Below are positions 54,121 through 63,353 of a stretch of DNA of 64,000 nucleotides, piece by piece. Each line of letters starts with the position of its first letter. Positions within the stretch are counted from its first letter, which is position 1. The notes under the pieces are model-generated. The model saw only the letters and a list, made by a program, of their open reading frames with translations. It was not told where the DNA came from and made no database searches. The translations under genes and the position numbers were made by a program. This stretch comes from Noviherbaspirillum sp. Root189 (GTDB lineage: Bacteria; Pseudomonadota; Gammaproteobacteria; Burkholderiales; Burkholderiaceae_D): assembly GCF_001428545.1 (NCBI RefSeq), contig NZ_LMHZ01000089.1, forward strand, positions 1-64,000, read 5' to 3'.

Positions 54121-57036
54121 ATGGAAAGCTTGATTGCGCTCGCAGCCGATCTGCATTGGGAGACGGATGCGAATTGCCGATTTACCGTGCTGAAGGAAAC
54201 GGCGAGCCACGCCGCTGTCCTTGCGGAGACATTGCGTCCTGTTCTTGTATCCAAGCCATGGGAGCAATTCTCATTGGTCCCGTCAACCACGCTTCCGCAA
54301 GATTTGCAAAGCATTGTCGAACAGCGCATGACGTTCCGCGCGCTTCAGTGGACATTGTCGTCCGGCCAGAAAAACGATTTCGTCTTTGAGGCATGCGGAG
54401 AGCCGGTGTTCGACGGGCAGGGCGAATTTTCCGGGTATCGTGGCCTTCTGCGCGATGTGACGGCACACACACAGGAAATAAGACGGTTGCGGCGTTTTCG
54501 GGACGCGGTCGATATTTCTGGCGACCCGATTTTCCTGATCGACCGCGCAACCATGCGCATCATCGACTTCAACGATACGGCTTGCCAGACAACTGGCTAT
54601 ACACGTACGGAATTGCTTGCGATTGGTCCGCACGACTTGTTGGTGTCTGATCGCGAGACGATAGAACGTGAATTCGATGAACTGATTGCTTCTGGCACCG
54701 CCATGACCACCGAGAGAACGGCGATGCAGCGAGATGGCAGCGCGCAGTTGTTCGAATTGCAGCGCCGCGCGATTCGACTCGATGGACGCTGGCTAATTGT
54801 CACCAGCGCACGCAACATGACCCGTCGCATGCTTGCCGAAGCTGCGACAGCAAGGCTGGGTCAGATGTACGCCGCCATCAGCGGCACCAATGAAGCGATC
54901 CTGCACGCCAGAAATCCGGACGAACTTTACCAGCAGGTATGTGAAGTCGCCGTACGCAGTGGACAAATCGTCAATGCGTCGGTGCTGTTGCCGGATAACG
55001 AAACGCAATGGGCCAAGGTGACAGCGGTGGCCGGCATGGGCGCAGATACATTGCGCAGCCTGAAACTCTCCTTCGACAGCACAAAGCCCGAGGGTAGGGG
55101 ACTGGTCGGGACCGCCTTTGCGACCCGTTCCACTTGCGTCATCAACGACCTGTCCAGCGATCCACGCGTCGGTCTCTGGCGGTCCGCTGCTGGCAAGGAA
55201 GGCGCGCAAGCCGGCGCGGCGATACCGCTCCTGCGCAATGCGCAGCCGGTCGGCGTTTTGCTGTTGTATTCACGCGAGAAGGGCGCCTTCGACGACGAGA
55301 TCATGGGCCTTCTGGAGCGCATGGCAAGGAACATCGTATTCACACTCGACAACTTTGAACTTGAGGTCGGACGCCAAAAAGCCGTGGATGCATTGCGCCA
55401 AAGCGAAGAGCGCTATCGCAGTATCCTGGAAAACATGAACGATGGCTATTTCGAGGTTGACCTGAAGGGAAACTATACCGCCGTTAACGAAGCGCTTTGC
55501 CGGCAGCATCATTGCACCCGTGAAGAGGTATTGAAACTGAACTACCGTCATTTCATGGACGCCGCAACCGCCGCTTATGTCTATCGGGTGTACAACCGCA
55601 TTTACCGTACCGGCCAGTCCGCGGAACTGACCGAGCACACCATCTACCGGCAGGACGGCAACATCGGCATCGTCCAGACTTCAATTCAAGTGGTCACCGA
55701 TGACCAGGGAAAACGGGGCGGTTTCCGCGGTATCTCCCGCGACGTCACCGCACGCCGCCTTGCCGAAGAGGCGGTGCGAGCAAGCGAGGAAAAATATCGT
55801 TCCATCCTTGAAAGCATTGAAGAGGCTTACTACGAAGTCGACCTGGGCGGTGGACTGCTGCTCTGCAATGACGCGTTCTGCAGGATGTTCGGTTATTCCA
55901 TGAGCGAAGTCGTTGGCCTCAATTACCGGCACTATCATTCGCCGGAGGACACCGCGCATGTCTTCGCCAACTTTAACGACGTGTTCAAGACTGGCATACC
56001 CAAAAAGGGTATCGACTGGCGACTCCTGCACCGGAACGGTCAGAAAATCATGTGCGAAGGGTCGATACACCTGATACGTGACGCCAGTGGTGAGCCTGTG
56101 GGTTTTCGCGGCATGCTGCGCGATGTGACTGACCGGCGCGGCATCGAGACTGCGTTGCGTGAGAGCGAAGAGCGGTTTCGCGATCTCACGCGCGTGTCGT
56201 CGGACTGGTACTGGGAACAGGATAACCGTTACCGTTTCGTCCAGATCAATGGCGACGTATTCGGCAAGACCGGCATGGTCGCTGACCATTACCTGGGCAA
56301 GACATTATGGGAACTGCCCTTCGACAACGTATCGCTCGATCAGTGGATAGAGCATCAAAGCCTGCTGGCCGAAGGCCAGCCATTCCAAGAACTGGTGCTG
56401 CGCCTTCCCGGCAAGGAAGGTGCTGCGCGCTATCTCAGCATCAGCGGTTTACCCATCAAGGACAACGAGGGCCGCGCAGTGGGATATCGCGGCATCGGCA
56501 AGGACATCACCGAAAGGAAGCTTGCCGATGAGCGGATCCGGCATCTGGCCAGCCACGATATCCTCACCGGTTTGCCGAATCGCATGATGTTTCACCAAGT
56601 GCTTGGCTACCAGATCCTGCAGGCGCGCCGCTATGATCGCAAGTTTGCGCTGATGTTCATTGACCTTGACCACTTCAAGGCGATTAATGACGGGCACGGA
56701 CATGACGCCGGTGATGTTGTCTTGAAAGAGACGGCGAAGCGCCTGAGTGACAACGTGCGCAACACTGACCTCGTGGCGCGCCTCGCGGGCGATGAGTTTG
56801 TGATCATTATCCAGGAGCACGGCAGCGACGAAAATCTGCGCATGATTGCCGACAAACTGATTGCTGCCATTCGCGCCCCCATCAGCCTCGGTGACGTGAC
56901 GCATAGTGTGACAGCCAGCATCGGGGTTTCTGTCTACCCGGATCACGGCGAGGATGAGGGTGCGCTCCTCAAGCAGGCCGACGCGGCCATGTACATGGTC
57001 AAGCATGGCAACAAGAATGACGTGCGCATGGCTTGA
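54121..57036 (+). CDS. multi-PAS/GAF diguanylate cyclase with AGDEF site
   Basis: A 971-residue soluble sensor: PAS (~20-120), PAS (~125-235), GAF (~245-405), then PAS units at ~415-530, ~540-655 and ~665-785, and a C-terminal cyclase domain (~795-965). The active site reads RLAGDEF (~886-892), with Ala for the first Gly; such AGDEF sites have been found active in some cyclases. An RxxD inhibition site (RNTD) is kept five residues before it. There is no EAL domain. ATG 54121 (MESLIALAADLHWE) with GGAGA 8 bases upstream is preferred over the frame opening at 54034. Confidence 0.9.
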   Translation: MESLIALAADLHWETDANCRFTVLKETASHAAVLAETLRPVLVSKPWEQFSLVPSTTLPQDLQSIVEQRMTFRALQWTLSSGQKNDFVFEACGEPVFDGQGEFSGYRGLLRDVTAHTQEIRRLRRFRDAVDISGDPIFLIDRATMRIIDFNDTACQTTGYTRTELLAIGPHDLLVSDRETIEREFDELIASGTAMTTERTAMQRDGSAQLFELQRRAIRLDGRWLIVTSARNMTRRMLAEAATARLGQMYAAISGTNEAILHARNPDELYQQVCEVAVRSGQIVNASVLLPDNETQWAKVTAVAGMGADTLRSLKLSFDSTKPEGRGLVGTAFATRSTCVINDLSSDPRVGLWRSAAGKEGAQAGAAIPLLRNAQPVGVLLLYSREKGAFDDEIMGLLERMARNIVFTLDNFELEVGRQKAVDALRQSEERYRSILENMNDGYFEVDLKGNYTAVNEALCRQHHCTREEVLKLNYRHFMDAATAAYVYRVYNRIYRTGQSAELTEHTIYRQDGNIGIVQTSIQVVTDDQGKRGGFRGISRDVTARRLAEEAVRASEEKYRSILESIEEAYYEVDLGGGLLLCNDAFCRMFGYSMSEVVGLNYRHYHSPEDTAHVFANFNDVFKTGIPKKGIDWRLLHRNGQKIMCEGSIHLIRDASGEPVGFRGMLRDVTDRRGIETALRESEERFRDLTRVSSDWYWEQDNRYRFVQINGDVFGKTGMVADHYLGKTLWELPFDNVSLDQWIEHQSLLAEGQPFQELVLRLPGKEGAARYLSISGLPIKDNEGRAVGYRGIGKDITERKLADERIRHLASHDILTGLPNRMMFHQVLGYQILQARRYDRKFALMFIDLDHFKAINDGHGHDAGDVVLKETAKRLSDNVRNTDLVARLAGDEFVIIIQEHGSDENLRMIADKLIAAIRAPISLGDVTHSVTASIGVSVYPDHGEDEGALLKQADAAMYMVKHGNKNDVRMA

Positions 57037-57152
57037 ACCGGGCAGGGAGCGAAACCAGGTTTTTCCGTCCCCGGTATCTTCTACAAGCCGGATGCCGGCA
57101 TCGTTTATCATTTCACGAGACAATCTGCAATGGTATTGTGGACGAGCCTGAG

Positions 57153-57815
57153 ATGAGACTATTGCTGGTGGAAGACGACCCGATGATCGGCGACAGCCTG
57201 CGTAAGGCCTTGCGACTGGATGGCTTCACGGTCGACTGGGTACGCGATGGGCGTAGTGCCGAATCGGCGCTGGATGATGGCGTGCACGACCTGCTGTTGC
57301 TCGATCTTGGCCTGCCCGGCAAGGACGGGATCGAGATACTGCGCAGTTTGCGCGCCAGACGAAAGACGCTCCCCGTGCTGATTTTGACCGCGCGCGACGC
57401 TGTGCCGGACCGGGTTGCCGGTTTGAATGCCGGGGCCGACGATTACCTGGTCAAACCGTTTGACCTCGACGAACTGGTGGCGCGCATACATGCCCTGCTG
57501 CGTCGCCAGGCGGGCCGTGCGGATGCCGTGATCCGGCACGGTGCGCTGGAATTGTTTCCCGCGTCGCACGAGGCCAGGCTGAACGGTCAACCGCTAACGC
57601 TTTCAGCGCGCGAGTTTTCTCTCTTGCAAGCGTTGCTCGACCGGCCGGGTACGGTCTTGTCCGTGCCGCAAATCGAAGAAAAAATCTATGGATGGGATGA
57701 CGAGGTCGGCAGCAATACGGTCGAGGTGTACATTCATTCACTGCGCAAGAAGTTGGGCACCGGTTTTATCAAAAACGTGCGCGGCGTCGGTTACATGATT
57801 CCCAGGCTCCCATGA
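57153..57815 (+). CDS. OmpR-family response regulator (QseB/PmrA-like)
   Basis: A 220-residue regulator starting MRLLLVEDDPMIGDS. Receiver domain with the acidic triad (E7, D8, phospho-acceptor D51 in LLLLDLGLPG), the Thr/Ser and Lys switch residues (ILTARD, VKPFD ~101), and a C-terminal winged helix ending SNTVEVYIHSLRKKLG and VRGVGYMI. The upstream in-frame start at 57033 adds an unlikely leader. Stop overlaps the kinase start by 4 bp. A direct-repeat box upstream of htrA matches the binding pattern of this subfamily. Confidence 0.9.
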   Translation: MRLLLVEDDPMIGDSLRKALRLDGFTVDWVRDGRSAESALDDGVHDLLLLDLGLPGKDGIEILRSLRARRKTLPVLILTARDAVPDRVAGLNAGADDYLVKPFDLDELVARIHALLRRQAGRADAVIRHGALELFPASHEARLNGQPLTLSAREFSLLQALLDRPGTVLSVPQIEEKIYGWDDEVGSNTVEVYIHSLRKKLGTGFIKNVRGVGYMIPRLP

Positions 57816-59200
57816 AATCCATTCGCAAAGCATTGCTTTTCTGGCTCTGTATCGGGCTGTCGGTCGGCATCGTTGCTGCGGCGGCGATCCTGTACCTGCG
57901 GGCACAGGAAGAGGCGAACCAGATCTTCGATTATCAGATGCGGCAGCTCGCCGTGTCACTGCCGAGCGAGCCTTTTTCGCCGGTACGTCCGGGACGCCAG
58001 GGCCAGCCGGATACTGCACAGGATATCGTGATCCAGATCTGGGACAGCGAAGGTTTGCGTATCTATCATTCGCATGAACGGCTTGCGCTGCCACAGGATG
58101 CCCGTCTTGGGTTTGCTACCGTACCGACCCGCGAGGGACCGTGGCGTGTCTATACAACGCAGCATGGAAACACGGTCGTACAGGTCGCACAGCCGATGAG
58201 CGCACGGCGCGGCGTTGCGGCAGACACGGCGCTCAAGACGGTTGCACCGCTATTGCTGCTGTTTCCTTTTCTGGGTGCGCTGGTCTGGCTGACGGTCTCG
58301 GCCGGACTTGCGCCGATTCGCCGGCTTGCCAACGATGTGCAGTCGCGTGATGTCGCCAGTCTCGCGCCAATTGCCGATCGTCGCTTGCCGGAAGAAGTCC
58401 AGCCGTTGACGCACGCGCTCAACGATTTGCTGGCACGACTGCATGTTGCGCTCGATGCCCAGCGCGCCTTCGTGGCTGATGCCGCGCATGAATTGCGCAG
58501 TCCGCTGACTGCATTGAAATTGCAGATCCAACTCGCCGAACGCGCCGACGACCCGGCTGAACGCAGCGCCGCTTTCGCGGAACTGCGCCAGGGATTTGAG
58601 CGCGCGACCCGCCTAGTTCAGCAGCTGTTGACGCTGGCGCGTCACGAGCCGGGTGCATCGCCGACAGTGCGTGAACCTGTCGACCTGCTTGCAGTGGCCC
58701 GCAACGTCGTATCGGACCTGTCCAGCATCGCGTCCGCAAAGGATCTTGACCTTGGCCTGGAAAGCGAGAGCAATAGAGATGCGGGAGATGCGGCAGAGGC
58801 GCACACCGCCCTCTGCAGCGGTGACGGCGAGTCGCTCAGGGTCTTGCTTGCCAACCTGGTAGAAAACGCCATTCGTTATACGCCGCAGGGCGGTAGGATT
58901 ACGGTGACGGTGCGTGCTTCGCAGGAGGAGGCGATTGCTGAAGTGCAAGACAACGGACCGGGGATTCCACCCGATCACCTGGAAAGGGTGTTTGACCGTT
59001 TTTACCGCGTTTCGGGAACGCAGGCGGAAGGCAGCGGCCTCGGGTTGGCAATCGTGCGTCACGTGGCGGAAGCGCATGGTGGCCGGATCGAACTTGAGAA
59101 TGCCGGCACTGGCCTGCTGGCAAGACTGCGCCTGCCACGACTTCGCAACATGGAGCACAGCGTGGGCGCACAGGTTCAGAACAAGCTGAACGCGCTTTAA
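57812..59200 (+). CDS. sensor histidine kinase (QseC/PmrB-like)
   Basis: A 462-residue inner-membrane kinase: helix 1 (~11-29), a ~120-residue periplasmic sensor with the two-component N-terminal fold, helix 2 (~148-167), a HAMP-like linker, HisKA with ADAAHELRSPLTALKLQI (phospho-His ~227), and a HATPase (~335-445) with NAIRY (N box), DNGPGIP and GSGLGLAIV (G boxes). It phosphorylates the preceding regulator. Cation or quorum-signal sensing cannot be told from the sequence; no acidic iron-binding motif (ExxE) is obvious. Confidence 0.9.
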   Translation: MKSIRKALLFWLCIGLSVGIVAAAAILYLRAQEEANQIFDYQMRQLAVSLPSEPFSPVRPGRQGQPDTAQDIVIQIWDSEGLRIYHSHERLALPQDARLGFATVPTREGPWRVYTTQHGNTVVQVAQPMSARRGVAADTALKTVAPLLLLFPFLGALVWLTVSAGLAPIRRLANDVQSRDVASLAPIADRRLPEEVQPLTHALNDLLARLHVALDAQRAFVADAAHELRSPLTALKLQIQLAERADDPAERSAAFAELRQGFERATRLVQQLLTLARHEPGASPTVREPVDLLAVARNVVSDLSSIASAKDLDLGLESESNRDAGDAAEAHTALCSGDGESLRVLLANLVENAIRYTPQGGRITVTVRASQEEAIAEVQDNGPGIPPDHLERVFDRFYRVSGTQAEGSGLGLAIVRHVAEAHGGRIELENAGTGLLARLRLPRLRNMEHSVGAQVQNKLNAL

Positions 59201-59228
59201 GTCGCATTTAAGTTTTGCTCTCTAGGAT
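59196..59228 (+). promoter_or_regulatory. PmrA/QseB-type box and promoter of htrA
   Basis: TTTAAG (59196-59201) and TTTAAG (59207-59212) are separated by five bases, the exact YTTAAG-N5-YTTAAG spacing of PmrA-class boxes. TAGGAT (59223-59228) 10 bp later is a possible -10 element. The box overlaps the last codons of the sensor kinase gene and lies 55 bp before the htrA ATG. Confidence 0.55.
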
Positions 59229-59266
59229 GCGTTTCACAGAGAAATTCTTTTCTGAAGGAGCGCAAC

Positions 59267-60736
59267 ATGAATCGCAACGTATTGAACCGCGGCATTATTG
59301 CCGTCTCCCTGCTTGCCGTGGGCACCAGTGGTATCGCCTACATGGACAAGGCGGGTTGGGGCCGAGCCGACGCCGCTGCTCTTGGCACAGCTGCACCCCC
59401 GCAAGCGGTTACCACCACGGTGCCTGGCGTAGCGACCGCAACCGATTTTTCCGGCATCGTCGATCGCTATGCCCCGGCGGTGGTCAACATCAGCGTCGTC
59501 GGCAAGGCCGAACAGCAGCCGGCTGCCAACAGCGGCGCGGAAATCGATCCCATGGATCCTTTTTCGGGCCTTGCACCGTTCCTGGCTCCACGCGGCCAGC
59601 GCGACACGCCGATGGTGCGCGGCCTTGGATCAGGATTCATCATCAGTGCCGACGGCCTGATCCTGACCAATGCCCACGTGGTCGATGGCGCATCGGAGGT
59701 AACCGTGAAGCTGGCCGACCGGCGGGAGTTCAAAGCCAAGGTCCTGGGCGCCGATCGTCAGACCGATGTCGCGGTCATCCGCATCAATGCAAAAAACCTG
59801 CCCGTCGTCAAGATCGGCGATCCATCGACCGCAAAGGTCGGCGAACCGGTGCTCGCCATCGGTGCGCCTTACGGCTTTGAAAACACCGCTACCGCAGGCA
59901 TCATCAGCGCCAAATCACGGGCGCTGCCGGAAGGTATCTACGTTCCGTTCATTCAGACCGATGTTGCGGTCAATCCCGGCAATTCGGGCGGCCCGCTGTT
60001 CAATGTGAAGGGCGATGTCATTGGCATCAACTCGCAAATCTATAGCCGTACCGGTGGCTACCAGGGCTTGTCGTTTGCGATTCCGATCGACGTCGCGTTC
60101 AAGGTGCAGGATCAGCTGGTCAAGCATGGCAAGGTGACGCGCGGTCGCTTGGGCGTGAGCATCCAGGAAGTGACACAGGCGCTGGCCGATTCGTTTGGTT
60201 TGCAAAAGCTGCAGGGCGCTCTGGTCAGTTCGGTTGACAAAGGCAGCCCGGCCGACCGTGCAGGACTGCAACCGGGCGACGTCATCGTGCGCCTCAATGG
60301 CAAGGACATTGGCCAGTCGTCCGACCTGCCGGTGCAGGTGGCAACCATGAGTCCGGGCACCGACGCGAAGATCGATGTGCTGCGTAATGGCACGCCGAAG
60401 ACGCTCAACGTCACCATCGGTGTGATGAAGGATACCGCTGTGGCGCAACGCGATACACCCATGGAGGAGCGCGGTCGCCTGGGCCTTGCTGTTCGCCCGC
60501 TCGACAAGCAGGAACAGAGTGCTGTAGGCGCCGCCGGCGGTCTGCTGGTCGAGCAGGTAAGCGGACCCGCTGCGCGTTCCGGTATTCAGCCGGGCGACAT
60601 CGTGCTGGCGGTCAATGGCACACGGGTCACCAGTGTTGAGCAGATGCGTGCGCTAGCGGCAAAGGCAGGGCGTAATATAGCGCTGCTGGTGCAGCGTGAT
60701 GATGCCAAGATATTTGTACCGCTGACGCTGGGATGA
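59267..60736 (+). CDS. Do-like periplasmic serine protease (HtrA/DegP/DegQ family)
   Basis: A 489-residue envelope protease-chaperone. N-terminal membrane or signal segment (~8-25), protease domain with the triad H137 (TNAHVVDG), D167 (DRQTDVAV) and S240 (NPGNSGGPL), and two PDZ domains (~285-380 and ~395-485). AAGGAG with 8-base spacing precedes the ATG. Degrades or refolds misfolded outer-membrane and periplasmic proteins. It follows the two-component pair by 66 bp, with a regulator-type box between, so it is probably a target of that system. Confidence 0.92.
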   Translation: MNRNVLNRGIIAVSLLAVGTSGIAYMDKAGWGRADAAALGTAAPPQAVTTTVPGVATATDFSGIVDRYAPAVVNISVVGKAEQQPAANSGAEIDPMDPFSGLAPFLAPRGQRDTPMVRGLGSGFIISADGLILTNAHVVDGASEVTVKLADRREFKAKVLGADRQTDVAVIRINAKNLPVVKIGDPSTAKVGEPVLAIGAPYGFENTATAGIISAKSRALPEGIYVPFIQTDVAVNPGNSGGPLFNVKGDVIGINSQIYSRTGGYQGLSFAIPIDVAFKVQDQLVKHGKVTRGRLGVSIQEVTQALADSFGLQKLQGALVSSVDKGSPADRAGLQPGDVIVRLNGKDIGQSSDLPVQVATMSPGTDAKIDVLRNGTPKTLNVTIGVMKDTAVAQRDTPMEERGRLGLAVRPLDKQEQSAVGAAGGLLVEQVSGPAARSGIQPGDIVLAVNGTRVTSVEQMRALAAKAGRNIALLVQRDDAKIFVPLTLG

Positions 60737-60746
60737 ACTTAAAAGG

Positions 60747-60773
60747 CGGCTGCCACGTGATGCGTGGCAGCCG
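60747..60773 (-). terminator. hairpin terminator between htrA and the DUF2127 gene
   Basis: A perfect 11-bp stem (60747-60757 with 60763-60773), loop TGATG; followed on the minus strand by CCTTTTAAG. It lies 19 bp after the DUF2127 stop (minus) and 10 bp after the htrA stop, so it may serve both convergent genes. Confidence 0.75.
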
Positions 60774-60792
60774 TCCAGGCACAAGCGATCGG

Positions 60793-61263
60793 TCATCTTC
60801 CGTTGATGGTGCGATGGAGGTTTTCGCGATAAAGACTGTATGCCATGAATGCGACAATTGCCGTATTCAGCAACAGTGCGCCGGCGCTGATCCAGTCAGG
60901 CTTCTTGATCAGTTCAACCAGCTCTATGGGGATATAGACCGCCCCGCTCAACGCGGCAAACCACTGACCCCATCTTCGTCTATGCCATAAGCCGTATGCT
61001 TCGGTAAAGCGCACCAGCGAATACGCTCCTGCCGCTGTGGCCAGTTGCCAAAGCCGTGTATCGGTGATCTGTCGGGACAGATCGAGAAAGATGTGCGGGT
61101 AATGCGCCGCCGGATTAAGGTGTGTATGGAAGACCAGCCTTTCGGCAAAGCCTTGTACATCCTGATGTATCAGTGAAAAAAGTCCCAGGCCGACGAGCAA
61201 AACGACAGCACCTTTTGCTGCTTCGAGCAAGGCGACAGTGCGAAGTCCGTCGGTGAGGCGCAT
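60793..61263 (-). CDS. DUF2127-family membrane protein
   Basis: A 156-residue integral membrane protein with four predicted helices. Landmarks of the family: RTVALLEAAKGAVVLLVGLG (~8-27), and the W-x-R-R-R-W-G-Q-W motif with GLWHRRRWGQWFAALSGAVYIPIELVEL (~91-118). The function is unknown. Convergent with htrA; same strand as the second TRAP operon but separated from it by a hairpin. Confidence 0.82.
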   Translation of the reverse strand: MRLTDGLRTVALLEAAKGAVVLLVGLGLFSLIHQDVQGFAERLVFHTHLNPAAHYPHIFLDLSRQITDTRLWQLATAAGAYSLVRFTEAYGLWHRRRWGQWFAALSGAVYIPIELVELIKKPDWISAGALLLNTAIVAFMAYSLYRENLHRTINGR

Positions 61264-61306
61264 GTTTGTCTTTGCGAAATGAACCGTTCGTCATCAACTG
61301 TTTGTC

Positions 61307-61337
61307 AGGCCGGCTCGCCATGATGGCACGCCGGCCT
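61307..61337 (-). terminator. hairpin after the second TRAP operon
   Basis: An 8-bp stem (61307-61314 with 61330-61337) with an inner GCCA/TGGC pairing in the loop, 6 bp after the DctM stop on the minus strand. No T-run follows, so efficiency is uncertain. Confidence 0.5.
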
Positions 61338-61343
61338 TAATTT

Positions 61344-62633
61344 TCAGTAACCCAGGGCTCGCGGCAATCCCATCGCCAGATCGGGAAACACGGTCACAAG
61401 TCCCAGGGCGAGCAGCATGGAAGCCACCATCCACAACGCCCATTTCACGGTCGACTCCATGGTGATGCCTGCAATCTTGGTTGTCACCATCAAATTGACC
61501 GCCATGGGGGGGGTGAACTGACCGATCGCCATATTCATGGTCATGATGATACCGAACCATACAGGATCCCATTTGTAGATCGCCATGATTGGCAACAGGA
61601 TCGGCAGGAACACCAGGAAGATCGAGACGGCATCGAGCAGCATGCCTGCGATCAGCAGCATGATCGTAATCATGAGCAGCATCAACGCTTCGTTGTTGGT
61701 AAAACCAAGAAGCAATCCGGCAAAGGCGTCGAATGCGCCCAGGGTCGCGCCGGCATGGGCGAAGACCCCGGCCAGCGAAATGATCAGCAGCACGACAGCG
61801 GAAATTTCCGCCGACTCCACCAGCACTTCGTAGACCTTGCGCATGGTGAGCGTGCGGTAGACAAACACACCGACGAAAAATCCATAGAAGGCAGCGACGA
61901 CTGCGGCTTCGGTTGGTGTGAAGATGCCGGCACGCAGCCCACCGAGAATGATCGCCGGCGCCAGCAGGCCCCAGATCGCCTCTTTGAAGCTGTCCCAGAA
62001 ACGCGGTGTCTCTTCACCGTCATCCAGTCCCCATCCATGTTTATAGGAAAAATACAGGGTCGGAATCACCAGTGATATACCGGCAAGCATGCCCGGCACC
62101 ACGCCGCCCGCGAACAGCGCAGGGACCGATGCCGCAGGGACCAGGACGCTATAGACGATCAGTGCGATCGAGGGCGGTATCAGAATGGCAGTTGAACCGG
62201 CTGCCGCAATCAGCGTGGCTGAAAACTCTTTCGGATACCCCTGGCGCAGCATGCCCGGAATCATGACCATTGCGACGGCGGCCGCATCGGCGGGGCCCGA
62301 ACCCGATATGCCGCCGAGGAACATGCACACAAGGATGGCGACTATTCCCTGCGCGCCACGCCGTTTGCCGACCACTGCAGAAGCAAAGCGGACAATACGC
62401 AGAGCGACGCCGGCCCGTTCGAATATCATGCCGGCCAGCACGAATACAGGCAGGGCGAGCAACGGATATTTGGCAATGCCGTTATAGGCATTGGTCGGGA
62501 CCGACATGATGCCAAGGCCTTCAATCAGGATGACGGCCGTGCCGCTGATCCCGAGCGCAACCGCGAGCGGCGCACCCAGTGCGAGCAGCAAGGCAAAGCC
62601 GAGGAAGAGAATGACGCTGCCTTCTGCAATCAT
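61344..62633 (-). CDS. dctM: TRAP transporter large permease DctM
   Basis: A 429-residue, ~12-helix permease of normal length, starting MIAEGSVILFLGFALLL. GGGAG 6 bases before ATG 62633 and an ATGA overlap with the DctQ stop (62630-62633) fix the start; the longer frame to 62735 is the other-frame sequence of dctQ. Family motifs: PLFVLAGMIFERAG-like (LPVFVLAGMIFERAGVALRI), GGISGSGPADAAAVAMVMIP and GSTAILIPPSIALIVY. Last gene of the operon with dctQ and dctP. Confidence 0.92.
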   Translation of the reverse strand: MIAEGSVILFLGFALLLALGAPLAVALGISGTAVILIEGLGIMSVPTNAYNGIAKYPLLALPVFVLAGMIFERAGVALRIVRFASAVVGKRRGAQGIVAILVCMFLGGISGSGPADAAAVAMVMIPGMLRQGYPKEFSATLIAAAGSTAILIPPSIALIVYSVLVPAASVPALFAGGVVPGMLAGISLVIPTLYFSYKHGWGLDDGEETPRFWDSFKEAIWGLLAPAIILGGLRAGIFTPTEAAVVAAFYGFFVGVFVYRTLTMRKVYEVLVESAEISAVVLLIISLAGVFAHAGATLGAFDAFAGLLLGFTNNEALMLLMITIMLLIAGMLLDAVSIFLVFLPILLPIMAIYKWDPVWFGIIMTMNMAIGQFTPPMAVNLMVTTKIAGITMESTVKWALWMVASMLLALGLVTVFPDLAMGLPRALGY

Positions 62634-63148
62634 GAAGCGCTCCCGGTGGTGTCGCGCGCGAGGCGAACGATGCGGCCAATGATGCGCAGCAGGATGACGG
62701 CCGACAGCACGGGCAGCCACAGGGTATAGATCCATTGTGGAATGCCGATGCCCGGCGACGTGGTGTCGTACTGCCAGTCATCCCAGAACAGGAAGCTGCC
62801 ATACCATGCCATCACGGCAAACATGACGGCGCTCAGCAGCATGACAAAGAACTCCACGCCACGCGCAATGCCTGAAGGCAGGCGCTCGGTAATGAAGGTC
62901 ATGCGGATATGCTGATTACGGACAAACGCAGCGGATGCGCCGGCCAGCGTCAGCACCACCATCAGGAAGATTGAAAACTCTTCCGTGAAGGCGAACGATA
63001 CATCCGTGAAATAGCGCACCAGTACGTTGGCAAAGGTGATGCAGCATATGAGCCCCATCGACAGGGCGGCGCAAAATTCTTCTATCTTGACTGGCACACG
63101 CGGTGGCGCCTCGCCTTGCGATTCGGCGGTTTCAGGGAGTTCACTCAT
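62630..63148 (-). CDS. dctQ: TRAP transporter small permease DctQ
   Basis: A 172-residue membrane protein with four helices (~30-48, ~58-75, ~98-118, ~140-158). FTEEFSIFLMVVLTLAGASAAFVRNQHIRM (~54-83, read in parts) is the typical DctQ core with the E-E-x-x-R/S-like polar motif. It overlaps dctM by 4 bp and follows dctP by 205 bp. Confidence 0.9.
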   Translation of the reverse strand: MSELPETAESQGEAPPRVPVKIEEFCAALSMGLICCITFANVLVRYFTDVSFAFTEEFSIFLMVVLTLAGASAAFVRNQHIRMTFITERLPSGIARGVEFFVMLLSAVMFAVMAWYGSFLFWDDWQYDTTSPGIGIPQWIYTLWLPVLSAVILLRIIGRIVRLARDTTGSAS

Positions 63149-63353
63149 AGGACTATTCTGATGATACGAAAGGGTGGCCGCATAGTGCGGTCATGATTGA
63201 CTTTTGACTTACTTTTGATTGGGTTTCAACTCAACAACACATGGCGGCGAATGCGGAGAAAGCGTTCTTATGAATTTATGAATTCGAGCACCGTTCCAAC
63301 ACCCGCCGTCATGTTCCCTCCCCGGCAAAGGGGAAGGAGTTACCACCGACTTC

